This document shows, one piece after another, positions 17,180 to 24,529 of a stretch of 64,000 nucleotides of DNA. Where the stretch lies: the NCBI GenBank assembly GCA_018449715.1, contig JAAVVA010000004.1, forward strand, positions 310,001-374,000. Reading direction: 5' to 3'. The number at the start of each line of letters is the position of its first letter. Position 1 is the first letter of the stretch. Below the pieces are notes generated by a model. That model saw nothing but the letters and a program-made list of their open reading frames with translations. It did not search any database and was not told where the DNA came from. Origin of the DNA: Acidobacteriaceae bacterium dw_441. Its GTDB lineage: Bacteria; Acidobacteriota; Terriglobia; Terriglobales; Acidobacteriaceae. The position numbers were made by a program, and so were the translations under genes.

Positions 17180-19804
17180 TCAATTGCCGGGATGATCCTT
17201 GCGATCTTTCAGGCTTAGCTCGGGAGTCCATGTGAGCTGGAACCAGCCGCTGGTGTTGTGCTGCGCTCCGTTCATGTACGACGGAATGAGGAAGCGCTCG
17301 TACTGGGTGAAGATGTTTGCCGTCCAGTGGCGGTTGATCGCAAACGAACCGTTGACGAAGCCATCGGTGATGGTGGCTCCATTGGGCAGGAAGAGGTTGC
17401 TTCCCTTGTTCTGGCGATATCCTGCCTCGACGCGTGTGCGGCTCGAGAACCAGTAGCTGGTGCGGCCTTCGATGGCGCGGGCATCGCGTCCAATGGCATT
17501 GCCTAACAGGAAGCCCTTGTTCAGGTTGCTGTCGAGGTACTGGTTGTTCTGGAAGAAGTGCTGCCCTCCGAAGTCGTAGGCAAGCCCCTGAGAGCTGACC
17601 GCCTCAACCCGAAGATCCATGTGAGGGAGGAAGGGCAGCCGCGCAAAGTAAATGCCGGGGTTCCAGACGGCGCGCCGCGGAGCGTTGATGGGGTTGGGGT
17701 CGTCGTCGGAGTAAGCGTCCGCGTAGAGCGTGACGAAGCGGCCCAGGAAGGGTAGCTTGTAGCGGAAGTCGAAGTTGCTCTTGCGGTCGCCTGGGTCCAG
17801 GCGGTCGCCATAGGGAGCAGTCCCGTTGCCGACGTAGTTTCCCGTTGAGTTGAAGCTGAAGAGGTTGTCCTTGAAGGTGGAGAAGGTAATGGGGTGGCCG
17901 ACTCCCCAGAAAACCGACCAACGGGTGAAGCTGAGTTCAAGGCTGTCGCCGAAGTTGAAGGAGATTTTCTGACCGTTGTACCAGGGCCGCGCCGGGGCGT
18001 AGTGGCCCGAGAGCTTGCCCAGCACGACGTCGAAGCGATACGTTCCCCACGAAGGCACCAGCGGTAGAGGGTGCGGGCGCGTCGAGACGAGGCGCAGGTT
18101 GTAGGTCGGCTCCGCGTTGCTGGAGAAGGAGAGCGGCCCCATCGTCGTCGGTCCCCAGTAGAGCTGTTGCTTGCCGAAAGAGATGGTGTTTCCCGCGAAG
18201 GCAAAGCCCGCGTACATCTCAAGTGGCCGCTGCTGGTTGTAGGCGGATCGCTGCGGAATCAGTGGCGAGTAGGGGCTGAAATCGGGCTGAATGCGGTCGA
18301 GACGGTTGATGAACTGGTTCATCTCGACGGTCTGCGCGGGGTTGCCGGGGCCGTGCTGATACTCCTCGCGGGCGTAGAAGAAGAGGCGTCCGTAGTGTGC
18401 CCGCATGGAAAATCCGGAGATGGCGTTCGAACCGCGTCCCTGCGGTCGTCCGAAGTCGTTCCACCAGGTCTGTCCGAAGTGGAAGCTGTCGTTGAGCGCG
18501 GGGCCTGCGATGGTTCCGTAGCGAGCGTAGGTCGATTCGAGCGCAAGCTCCTGGCTGGAGGAGGACTCGGTGGACAGCTCGCGGTCAAGGTCGGTCATCA
18601 GGCGCTGAGCCTCCGCGACCAGGCCGGGATAGTCGCTGCTGATGCGGTCGGCGATCTCCTGCGCCTGGCGAAGCTGGCGCAGGCACTCCTGTCGGGTCCA
18701 CGGACGGATGGCGGCGTTCTGCGTGGGAATCAGGCCGAGCGCGGCAAGGCGCTCCAGCGCCGGGTAGATCCAGCTATCCATCGGGACGTTGGTGGAACCG
18801 ATGGTATCGGGGTCGGCGTCGAAGGGGCGCGGCGGGCGATGCTGGATCGGGTCGGGAGGAAGGGCAAACTGCGGAGGCGGCGGCGGAGTAGGCAGCGAAG
18901 CCGTGGACGAGCTTGTTTGCGAGCCATGCGCAATGTAGTCACGTAACGCCGGAGGAGTGTCGAAGGGGTTGAGCGCGTAGTTGTGGTGCGCCCGGTAGAC
19001 GTACTGGCCGATCAGCCATCCGGCGACGCTTCCGACGAGAACGTCGGAGGGGAAGTGCTGTTCGGAGAGCACGCGGCTGACGCTGACCGTGCTGGCCAGT
19101 CCATAGGCGGCGGTGCGTGTAAGCCAGCCGGGGTACTCCGAGCCGATAACCGAGGCCATCGACCAGGCCGTGATGGAGTGGTTGGAGGCGAAGGAGCCCT
19201 TGTTCCAGTCGGAGCTGAAGAAGTTGCCCGCGGCATGGTTGATGTCGGGCCGGTCGCGCCGCAGGACCATCTTGAAGGCCTCGTTGACCGCGAGGGAGTC
19301 GATGGCGGCCTCACCGGAGAGCAGGGCGGTCTCGTGCGCCTGCGGAGTGTAGTGGAAGAGGCTCCAAAGATAAGTAGAGACGGGGACGGCGGCGAGGCTG
19401 ACGAGCGCTCCGTTCGAGATGCGGTTCGCGGTTCTCTGCTGGTCGGGGTTCAGGTGGACCAGCTCGGTCATCGAGTGCTGGTCGCTTCCGAGCAGCACTC
19501 CGGTGGCGATTCCAAAGGGAGCAAGCCAGATGCCGTCGCTGGGTTTCAGGCGCAGGGGGCTGGTCCAGATGCCCTTTTGGTCGAGCAGAAGGCGCTTCGG
19601 GGTTCCGAAGAGGGTGATGTTCTCCGGTTCAAGGGCGCGGTCGTTGTACCGGATGGCGGAAGGAGGCGTGACGTTCTGAGGCTGGGGAGCCTCGGGGAGC
19701 GATCCGAAGGATGCGTCCTGTGAGAGCGAATGCTGCGGGAGGCTGAACAGAAGGAGAGCGGCGGAAAACAGCGGCCTCCAGAGCCTTTTCGGGGTCACGT
19801 CCAT
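17180..19804 (-). CDS. PAP2 phosphatase fused to a Wzi-type capsule-assembly outer-membrane protein
   Basis: This exported 874-residue protein joins two families. Residues 1-29 are a signal peptide. Residues about 90-275 form a PAP2 phosphatase with Lys178-x6-Arg185-Pro186, a variant second motif ASNH (206-209, usually PSGH), and Ser243-Arg244-x5-His250-x3-Asp254. A Pro-rich linker (about 300-330) leads into a Wzi-like domain of long beta segments (from about 343, WIYPALERLAALGLIP) ending in FQLTW. Wzi anchors capsule at the outer membrane. PAP2 enzymes remove phosphate from lipid carriers such as undecaprenyl pyrophosphate. The fusion would place lipid-phosphate chemistry and capsule anchoring in one chain; that combined role is inference. 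Confidence 0.88.
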   Translation of the reverse strand: MDVTPKRLWRPLFSAALLLFSLPQHSLSQDASFGSLPEAPQPQNVTPPSAIRYNDRALEPENITLFGTPKRLLLDQKGIWTSPLRLKPSDGIWLAPFGIATGVLLGSDQHSMTELVHLNPDQQRTANRISNGALVSLAAVPVSTYLWSLFHYTPQAHETALLSGEAAIDSLAVNEAFKMVLRRDRPDINHAAGNFFSSDWNKGSFASNHSITAWSMASVIGSEYPGWLTRTAAYGLASTVSVSRVLSEQHFPSDVLVGSVAGWLIGQYVYRAHHNYALNPFDTPPALRDYIAHGSQTSSSTASLPTPPPPPQFALPPDPIQHRPPRPFDADPDTIGSTNVPMDSWIYPALERLAALGLIPTQNAAIRPWTRQECLRQLRQAQEIADRISSDYPGLVAEAQRLMTDLDRELSTESSSSQELALESTYARYGTIAGPALNDSFHFGQTWWNDFGRPQGRGSNAISGFSMRAHYGRLFFYAREEYQHGPGNPAQTVEMNQFINRLDRIQPDFSPYSPLIPQRSAYNQQRPLEMYAGFAFAGNTISFGKQQLYWGPTTMGPLSFSSNAEPTYNLRLVSTRPHPLPLVPSWGTYRFDVVLGKLSGHYAPARPWYNGQKISFNFGDSLELSFTRWSVFWGVGHPITFSTFKDNLFSFNSTGNYVGNGTAPYGDRLDPGDRKSNFDFRYKLPFLGRFVTLYADAYSDDDPNPINAPRRAVWNPGIYFARLPFLPHMDLRVEAVSSQGLAYDFGGQHFFQNNQYLDSNLNKGFLLGNAIGRDARAIEGRTSYWFSSRTRVEAGYRQNKGSNLFLPNGATITDGFVNGSFAINRHWTANIFTQYERFLIPSYMNGAQHNTSGWFQLTWTPELSLKDRKDHPGN

Positions 19805-19961
19805 AAAAGTGTTTCGAGGTGCCTGAGCAGTGCAACCCCTGTGAGGAGGCTACCATAGCGGACCCCTCGATGACCCGGGATCGGGTGGGACTGAATTCCT
19901 ATCTTTCGAATTGGCGAAAGATCATTCGGGGGTGGAAGAATGTGTGTGGAGGTTGGCGACG

Positions 19962-20657
19962 ATGGCGATAGATGCAAATGAGCAGACGCGGTTGAAGCAG
20001 AAGGCCGCAGAACGGGCGTTGGAGCTGGTGGAGCCTGGGATGACCGTGGGGTTGGGGTCGGGTTCGACGGCGACCCTGTGGATCAAGCTGCTGGGTGAGA
20101 AGGTGCGCGACCAGGGGCTGAAGATTCGTGCGATTGCCAGCTCCGAGGATAGTGAGAAACTGGGCCGCAGCTATGGGATTCCGTTCACGACGTTTGAAGA
20201 GACGCGTGTGATCGACCTGGCGGTGGATGGAGCCGACGAGGTCGCTCCGGGGCTGGCGCTGATCAAGGGCGGCGGGGGCAAGCTGCTGCGCGAGAAGATC
20301 GTCGCCAGCGCCGCGAAGAAGTTCGTGGTGGTCGCCGATGAGTCGAAGATCGTGGAGAAGTTGGGAAAGTTTCCTCTGCCGGTAGAGGTGATCCCGATGG
20401 CGGAGCCGCTGGTGAACGATGCTCTGCGCGACCTTGGGTTTACCCCGAAGGTGCGGGCGAACAAGGACGGCTCGCAGCACATCACGGATGAGGGCAACCT
20501 GATTCTGGATTGCTCGGGCCTGCTGATCGACGACCCGGACACGATGGCTGCGGAGTTGGACTCCATCGTCGGTGTGGTGGAGCATGGGTTGTTTCTCGAG
20601 ATGGCGGACATTGCCCTGATCGCGGCGGCGGGCGGGATTGTGGAGCGGACGGAGTAG
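19962..20657 (+). CDS. rpiA: Ribose-5-phosphate isomerase A
   Basis: RpiA interconverts ribose 5-phosphate and ribulose 5-phosphate in the pentose phosphate pathway. The 231-residue chain has GLGSGSTA (30-37), the catalytic block DLAVDGADEV and KGGGGKLLREKI, and a C-terminus ending in GIVERTE. I chose the ATG at 19962 because GGAGG lies at 19948-19952; an open frame reaches back to 19911 but that would add 17 unrelated residues. The gene stands alone between two leftward genes, and a long hairpin follows. Confidence 0.97.
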   Translation: MAIDANEQTRLKQKAAERALELVEPGMTVGLGSGSTATLWIKLLGEKVRDQGLKIRAIASSEDSEKLGRSYGIPFTTFEETRVIDLAVDGADEVAPGLALIKGGGGKLLREKIVASAAKKFVVVADESKIVEKLGKFPLPVEVIPMAEPLVNDALRDLGFTPKVRANKDGSQHITDEGNLILDCSGLLIDDPDTMAAELDSIVGVVEHGLFLEMADIALIAAAGGIVERTE

Positions 20658-20676
20658 GAGTAGATGTGTAGGGTGT

Positions 20677-20726
20677 CCTGTAGCCCCGGTTCCTGATGAT
20701 GGCGATCATGTCACGGGGGCTACAGG
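20677..20726 (+). terminator. Hairpin between rpiA and the convergent gene
   Basis: CCTGTAGCCCC (20677-20687) pairs exactly with 20716-20726 across a 28-base loop. It lies 19 bases after the rpiA stop and 20 bases before the end of the convergent gene, so it may serve both. It has no clear T-run. Confidence 0.5.
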
Positions 20727-20746
20727 ATGTTTCTCGGTGATTCGAC

Positions 20747-21316
20747 CTATTTCGCATCGTTTGCGGGAAGCTGGGCGATTATTTTCTTAGCACGTTTGAG
20801 CACAAATTTAGGGCCATCCGGGAAGACGGTTATTTGTGCTTCATTTCCTGATTTATCAAACAGGTCGAGGTTCGTTCCGCCTCCCGGATTCGCCAGGAAC
20901 AAAACCTCTTGTCCTTTGCGGCTGTCGAGCGTGAAGAATGCTTCATCGTATTGATCGTCGGTTACGTAGCCGCCGCGTTCCGTTCCTTTTGCATCGCTGA
21001 TGATCAGCCCTGAGACAGGCCCCTGTCTTTTATGGCGTACTCCATCGGCTCCCATTGGATCGGGTAAGGGTGCTCCCAAACGAAGTCTTTCCACTCCATG
21101 AGAATCTTCAACCACCAGACCACGAACGTGCAGAATTCCATCGTCTGAAGGAGCAGCATGTACTGTGGGCAAGCGAACGGCGCTGGTCAGGCACAGCAGG
21201 GTAAAGCCCAGATTTGCTACCGATAGCCAGCGCAACTTCCGATTTTCACGCCGAACAGATTGCAGTTTGCAATTTACTTCCTCTGAGAGGATGGGGGTGC
21301 CTTCGGTTTGCGGCAT
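20747..21316 (-). CDS. Membrane-anchored protein of unknown function with four D-x2-3-G-x-E repeats
   Basis: I do not recognise the family. Residues 1-28 are a polar cytoplasmic stretch, 29-48 one hydrophobic helix (WLSVANLGFTLLCLTSAVRL), and the rest a soluble region likely outside the membrane. That region holds four similar units, each a hydrophobic strand, then Asp, Gly and Glu, then another strand: D71-G74-E76, D108-G111-E113, D131-G135-E137 and D154-G157-E159. This looks like beta-hairpin repeats. The 189-residue gene lies alone, convergent with rpiA. Confidence 0.72.
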   Translation of the reverse strand: MPQTEGTPILSEEVNCKLQSVRRENRKLRWLSVANLGFTLLCLTSAVRLPTVHAAPSDDGILHVRGLVVEDSHGVERLRLGAPLPDPMGADGVRHKRQGPVSGLIISDAKGTERGGYVTDDQYDEAFFTLDSRKGQEVLFLANPGGGTNLDLFDKSGNEAQITVFPDGPKFVLKRAKKIIAQLPANDAK

Positions 21317-21465
21317 GTATAGAAGTTCCTTTCAGGATTCGTGCAGATAACGGCACTTTACGAAAGAAATTTCCAGGAAGTTCCGGAAAATGAATTCAGG
21401 AAAGCTGTCTGTACCCCAGCCTTTGTGAGGGAAGGATGGAGTACAGAGCATTTGTGTAGAGCGCC

Positions 21466-22605
21466 TTACAGGTGGAAGATGCGATCGGTGCCGAGGATGA
21501 GGCCCAGGGTGATGATTGCGATGACGATCTCGCCGACGGCGCTGACGACGAACGGCCCGGCGCCCTGCTTGAAGAGGCTGCGCAGGTCGGTGCGGAGACC
21601 GACTCCCGCGAAGGTCAGCAGGAAGGCCCAGCGGCTGAGGTTTCCGAGCGCGAGAAGCTGCGCCTTATCGAAGCCCAGAGCGGCGAGGGTGGGGTTCGAG
21701 CTGGCTCCCAGCGTCGCGAGCAGGGAGATGAAGAGGAAGCCGAGCACGAACTTCGGGAACTTCTTCCACAGGAAGCCCGCCTTGTTCTGAAGCTGCTCTT
21801 CGGTGGCGGCGTTGGCTAGGCCGCGGCGCGACCACTGGATCGCATAGGCCAGGACGACGAAGCCGATCAGGGCATTGCGGCAGGTCTTGGCGATGACGGC
21901 GTACTTGCCCGCGGCGTCGGAGTAGAGCGCTCCCGCGGCGGTGGCCTCTGCGGTGTTGTCGACCGCGAGCCCGGCCCAGAGGCCGTAGGCGTGGTCGGAC
22001 ATGTGCAGCGCGTGGCCGATCAGCGGGAAGGTGAAGAGCGAGATCGCTCCCAGGGCGAGGATGGCCGCAATGGCGGTGGCCGAGTCGTCCTCGTCGGCGT
22101 TGATGGCTCCCTGGGTCGCGATGATGGCCGAGACGCCGCAGATGGACGAGCCGACGGCGAGCAGCGTGGTCAGCGCGGGCGACAGGTGGAAGGCGCGTCC
22201 CAGCCACGTCATGAAGGCGATGGAGAGGGTGATCGCGATGAAGACGAGGCCGAGCGAGAGTCCGCCGAGCTTGAGGACGTCGCCGAGCACGAAGCGCGCC
22301 CCGAGAAGGATGATTCCTGCCTTGAGCCAGAACTCGTAGGTGGCGACCCCGGCGCGGAAGATGCGCGCCACTCCAATGGTGTTGGAGATGAGGACGCCGA
22401 AGAGGATGGCCCAGAGGACGTACTCGATGTTGGGAAGCGTAAGGTGGTGGGTCTTACCGTAGACGCTGATGGTGTGCTCGATGAATTTACCGGCGTAGCC
22501 GACGACGGCGAGCAGGGCGATGCCGGGAAGAAGGCCGAGCAGGGTGGTCTGCCGGTCGACGAGCCGGGCGGAGCGGAGTTCGCGAATGGTTGCTGGGGTT
22601 GCCAT
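21466..22605 (-). CDS. YeiH/UPF0324 family membrane protein (putative sulfate exporter)
   Basis: This 379-residue protein has about ten membrane helices and belongs to PF03601, the YeiH family, whose members are annotated as putative sulfate exporters with weak experimental support. Family blocks seen are YVLWAILFGVLISNTIG, FWLKAGIILLGARF, ICGVSAIIATQGAINADEDDSATAIAAIL and FLLTFAGVGLRTDLRSL. AAGGAAAAAC precedes the ATG. A 35-codon membrane-peptide gene ends 29 bases upstream in the same direction, and both may be made from one transcript. Confidence 0.9.
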   Translation of the reverse strand: MATPATIRELRSARLVDRQTTLLGLLPGIALLAVVGYAGKFIEHTISVYGKTHHLTLPNIEYVLWAILFGVLISNTIGVARIFRAGVATYEFWLKAGIILLGARFVLGDVLKLGGLSLGLVFIAITLSIAFMTWLGRAFHLSPALTTLLAVGSSICGVSAIIATQGAINADEDDSATAIAAILALGAISLFTFPLIGHALHMSDHAYGLWAGLAVDNTAEATAAGALYSDAAGKYAVIAKTCRNALIGFVVLAYAIQWSRRGLANAATEEQLQNKAGFLWKKFPKFVLGFLFISLLATLGASSNPTLAALGFDKAQLLALGNLSRWAFLLTFAGVGLRTDLRSLFKQGAGPFVVSAVGEIVIAIITLGLILGTDRIFHL

Positions 22606-22634
22606 GTTTTTCCTTGCTTGCTGGAAGTGCGGGA

Positions 22635-22742
22635 TTACCAGGGAACGGTCTTGATGAGTCCGAGCCGGATGACGAGGGCCAGGGTGAGCGAAAGAACTAC
22701 GGCCCAGACATCGAGCGACAGTGTGCGTTTTGTGGTGCTCAT
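22635..22742 (-). CDS. 35-residue single-helix membrane microprotein upstream of the YeiH-like gene
   Basis: A short ORF on the leftward strand encodes 35 residues: a basic start (MSTTKRTLSLD), one hydrophobic helix (VWAVVLSLTLALVIRLGL) and the tail IKTVPW. GGAG sits 6 bases before the ATG. Stop and next start are 29 bases apart. The basic-then-hydrophobic layout suggests a small helper subunit of the transporter that follows. It is supported by the ribosome site, the layout and its position, not by known homology. Confidence 0.6.
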   Translation of the reverse strand: MSTTKRTLSLDVWAVVLSLTLALVIRLGLIKTVPW

Positions 22743-23021
22743 GGATGCTCCAGGGAATTCCGAAACCGCGAGGCGGTTCTGGAGGGAATTTCTACAAAAA
22801 ACAGAAGGGGGGAAGCTCAGGGGCTAGCGACAACAACAGAGAGGGGCCATGAGGTGCGAGAGCGCGGATTGGCGAGGGACCGTCATGGTGGGAGTTAGTC
22901 TACCCGCATTTTGGAGGAAAAATTGTTAAAAAGTGACCTCACAACCCAGCTCTGGAGGAAAGGTTGCGCGCAACCGTGTTGCAGCATAAGGGTTTAGTTG
23001 GATTGTAGTGAGGAGGTTGTG
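22743..23021. other. Divergent intergenic region
   Basis: These 279 bases separate the leftward microprotein/YeiH pair from a rightward secreted-protein gene and must carry both promoters. The stretch ATTTTGGAGGAAAAATTGTTAAAAAG near 22910-22935 is AT-rich. No complete gene, strong hairpin or repeat was seen. Confidence 0.3.
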
Positions 23022-23336
23022 ATGAAAAGCACTCTGAAAACGATGGTTGGCAAACTGATGACGGCTGGCTTTCTGGCGGGAGCGTTGATGCTGGCCGCGC
23101 CGAAGGCGAACGCACAGGTCGTCGTGGGAGTGCAGATCGGTCGTCCGGTGGTTCCCAGGCCTGTGGTTGTGGCTCCGTACGCGGCTGGTTACTATGGACC
23201 GGCTTATGGCCGTCACGGCTACTATGACCGCGTCCGCTGGGAGCAGGAGCGCCGCGCGGCGTGGATCCGTCACCAGGAATGGATGAGGGCGCGCCGGATG
23301 GGGCCTGACCCATACCGTTACTACTACGGACGGTAA
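23022..23336 (+). CDS. Small secreted protein rich in Tyr, Arg and Gly
   Basis: The protein has 104 residues. AGGAGG (23011-23016) sets the ATG at 23022 rather than one at 22998. Residues 1-31 are a clear signal peptide (basic start, hydrophobic LMTAGFLAGALMLAAP, cut at ANA-Q). The mature part starts with a Val/Pro strand, then Tyr/Gly (YYGPAYGRHGYYD), then an Arg/Trp-rich helix (WEQERRAAWIRHQEWMRARR). It resembles short periplasmic YXXX/Arg-rich proteins, for which I can name no function. A good intrinsic terminator follows. Confidence 0.82.
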   Translation: MKSTLKTMVGKLMTAGFLAGALMLAAPKANAQVVVGVQIGRPVVPRPVVVAPYAAGYYGPAYGRHGYYDRVRWEQERRAAWIRHQEWMRARRMGPDPYRYYYGR

Positions 23337-23370
23337 GTCGATCCAGTCATTTCGCTGCCTTGGGTTTTCA

Positions 23371-23400
23371 GGGCCGGTACGGAGCCACTCGTACCGGTCC
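23371..23400 (+). terminator. Intrinsic terminator after the secreted protein gene
   Basis: GGGCCGGTACG (23371-23381) pairs with CGTACCGGTCC (23390-23400) with one G-U pair and an 8-base loop. TTTTCTAT follows directly. Confidence 0.88.
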
Positions 23401-23640
23401 TTTTCTATGTGGAAAGGCTTGCAGTCGGTGGTGCGGGGCTCTGTGATGCCGAGCCGTTGGCAGTCCGACATGGCAAGGCGTACCCCGAAGATCTACCCGA
23501 GTAGAGGTGGTCGTGAGGGATCTCTGCTTGTCGGAGGAAGGTCGTCGAAGGACTTCTTGAGGGAATGATGGGTGGCAGGAGCAGGGCTTGCAGTATCGTT
23601 GCAGGAAGCGCGCCGGATGCGCGTGGAGGACGTTGTGGGA
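23401..23640 (+). other. Intergenic region before the MarC gene
   Basis: A 240-base stretch after the terminator. It contains the GTG at 23572 as an alternative MarC start and GGAGG at about 23622. I see no RNA gene or convincing second ORF. Confidence 0.3.
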
Positions 23641-24315
23641 ATGCTGTGGAAGCACTTCGCTCTGGGGTTCAGCGCACTGTTGCCGCTGATTAATCCGCTG
23701 GGATCAGCGTTGGTGTTCCTTGGGCTGGTGGGGTTGCAGTCGAAGGCGACCTACAGGACGCTGGCGAGGAAGATCGCGCTCAACATGACGCTGTTTCTGG
23801 CCGTGGTGGAGCTGGCAGGCTCGTACGTGCTGGAGTTCTTCGGGGTGTCGATGTCGATCGTGCAGTTTGCCGGAGGCATCGTGGTGGCGGCGATCGGATG
23901 GTCGATGCTGAACCAGAACGACGCCGAGACGAAGGCCCGCGACGCGAACGCGCAGATGGGTGGCCGCGAGCTGACGCCGCGGGATGAGTCGCGGGCGTTC
24001 TATCCCCTGACCTTTCCTGTGACGGCGGGGCCGGGAAGCCTGGTGGTGATGCTGACGCTGAGCGCGCACGCTTCGGAGAGGACGATCAGCGAGAACCTGT
24101 TCGCTCACCTCGGGCTGTTTCTGGCCGTGGTGGTGTTGAGTGTGCTGGTGTACGTCTGCTACGCGTACGCCCCGAAGATCGCGCAGGCGGTTTCGCCTTC
24201 GACGGCGCATGGGATTCTGCGGGTGATCGCGTTCATCCTGCTCTGCATCGGGGTGCAGATTGCGTGGAACGGTCTCGAGGCACTGCTGGTGCCGCTGCTG
24301 GCGCGGCATGGATGA
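23641..24315 (+). CDS. MarC/NAAT family membrane protein
   Basis: This six-helix membrane protein of PF01914 (MarC; some members take part in amino-acid transport) has no settled function. The typical N-terminus is MLWKHFALGFSALLPLINPLGSALVF, then FPVTAGPGSLVVMLTL in the middle and a conserved LRVIAFILLCIGVQIAWNGL near the end. The ATG at 23641 gives 224 residues, the family length. An upstream in-frame GTG at 23572 would add 23 residues, which look non-homologous. The gene is followed by a long palindromic repeat and a convergent gene. Confidence 0.9.
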   Translation: MLWKHFALGFSALLPLINPLGSALVFLGLVGLQSKATYRTLARKIALNMTLFLAVVELAGSYVLEFFGVSMSIVQFAGGIVVAAIGWSMLNQNDAETKARDANAQMGGRELTPRDESRAFYPLTFPVTAGPGSLVVMLTLSAHASERTISENLFAHLGLFLAVVVLSVLVYVCYAYAPKIAQAVSPSTAHGILRVIAFILLCIGVQIAWNGLEALLVPLLARHG

Positions 24316-24340
24316 GCTTCAGGCGGGAAAATAACGGATT

Positions 24341-24484
24341 GGGTGCCCCATTCTTTCTGACAGTTTTATCGTCGGGAAGGGTGGGATGAATCCCGTTCGT
24401 ACCGTCGCAGCCTTTGTCTTTTAAGAACCGACGAACATCTTTCATCCCACCCTTTGCGATAAAGCCGCAAAGGATGGGGCACCC
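24341..24484. repeat. Nested-palindrome intergenic repeat, copy A (between convergent genes)
   Basis: A 144-base element framed by GGGTGCCCCATTCTT (24341-24355) and AAGGATGGGGCACCC (24470-24484), one arm the near-exact reverse complement of the other. Inside are two smaller hairpins, the right one CCTTTGCG-ATAAAGC-CGCAAAGG. The left loop contains TTTTATCG and the right one CGATAAA, which recur in other copies. It lies between the ends of the MarC gene and the oxidoreductase gene. It should fold into a stable cruciform or RNA hairpin and may end transcription from both sides. Confidence 0.88.
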
Positions 24485-24529
24485 GGAGAGTTGTACCCAG
24501 CAAGGCCCCGGACAACGACCTCTGGAGGC

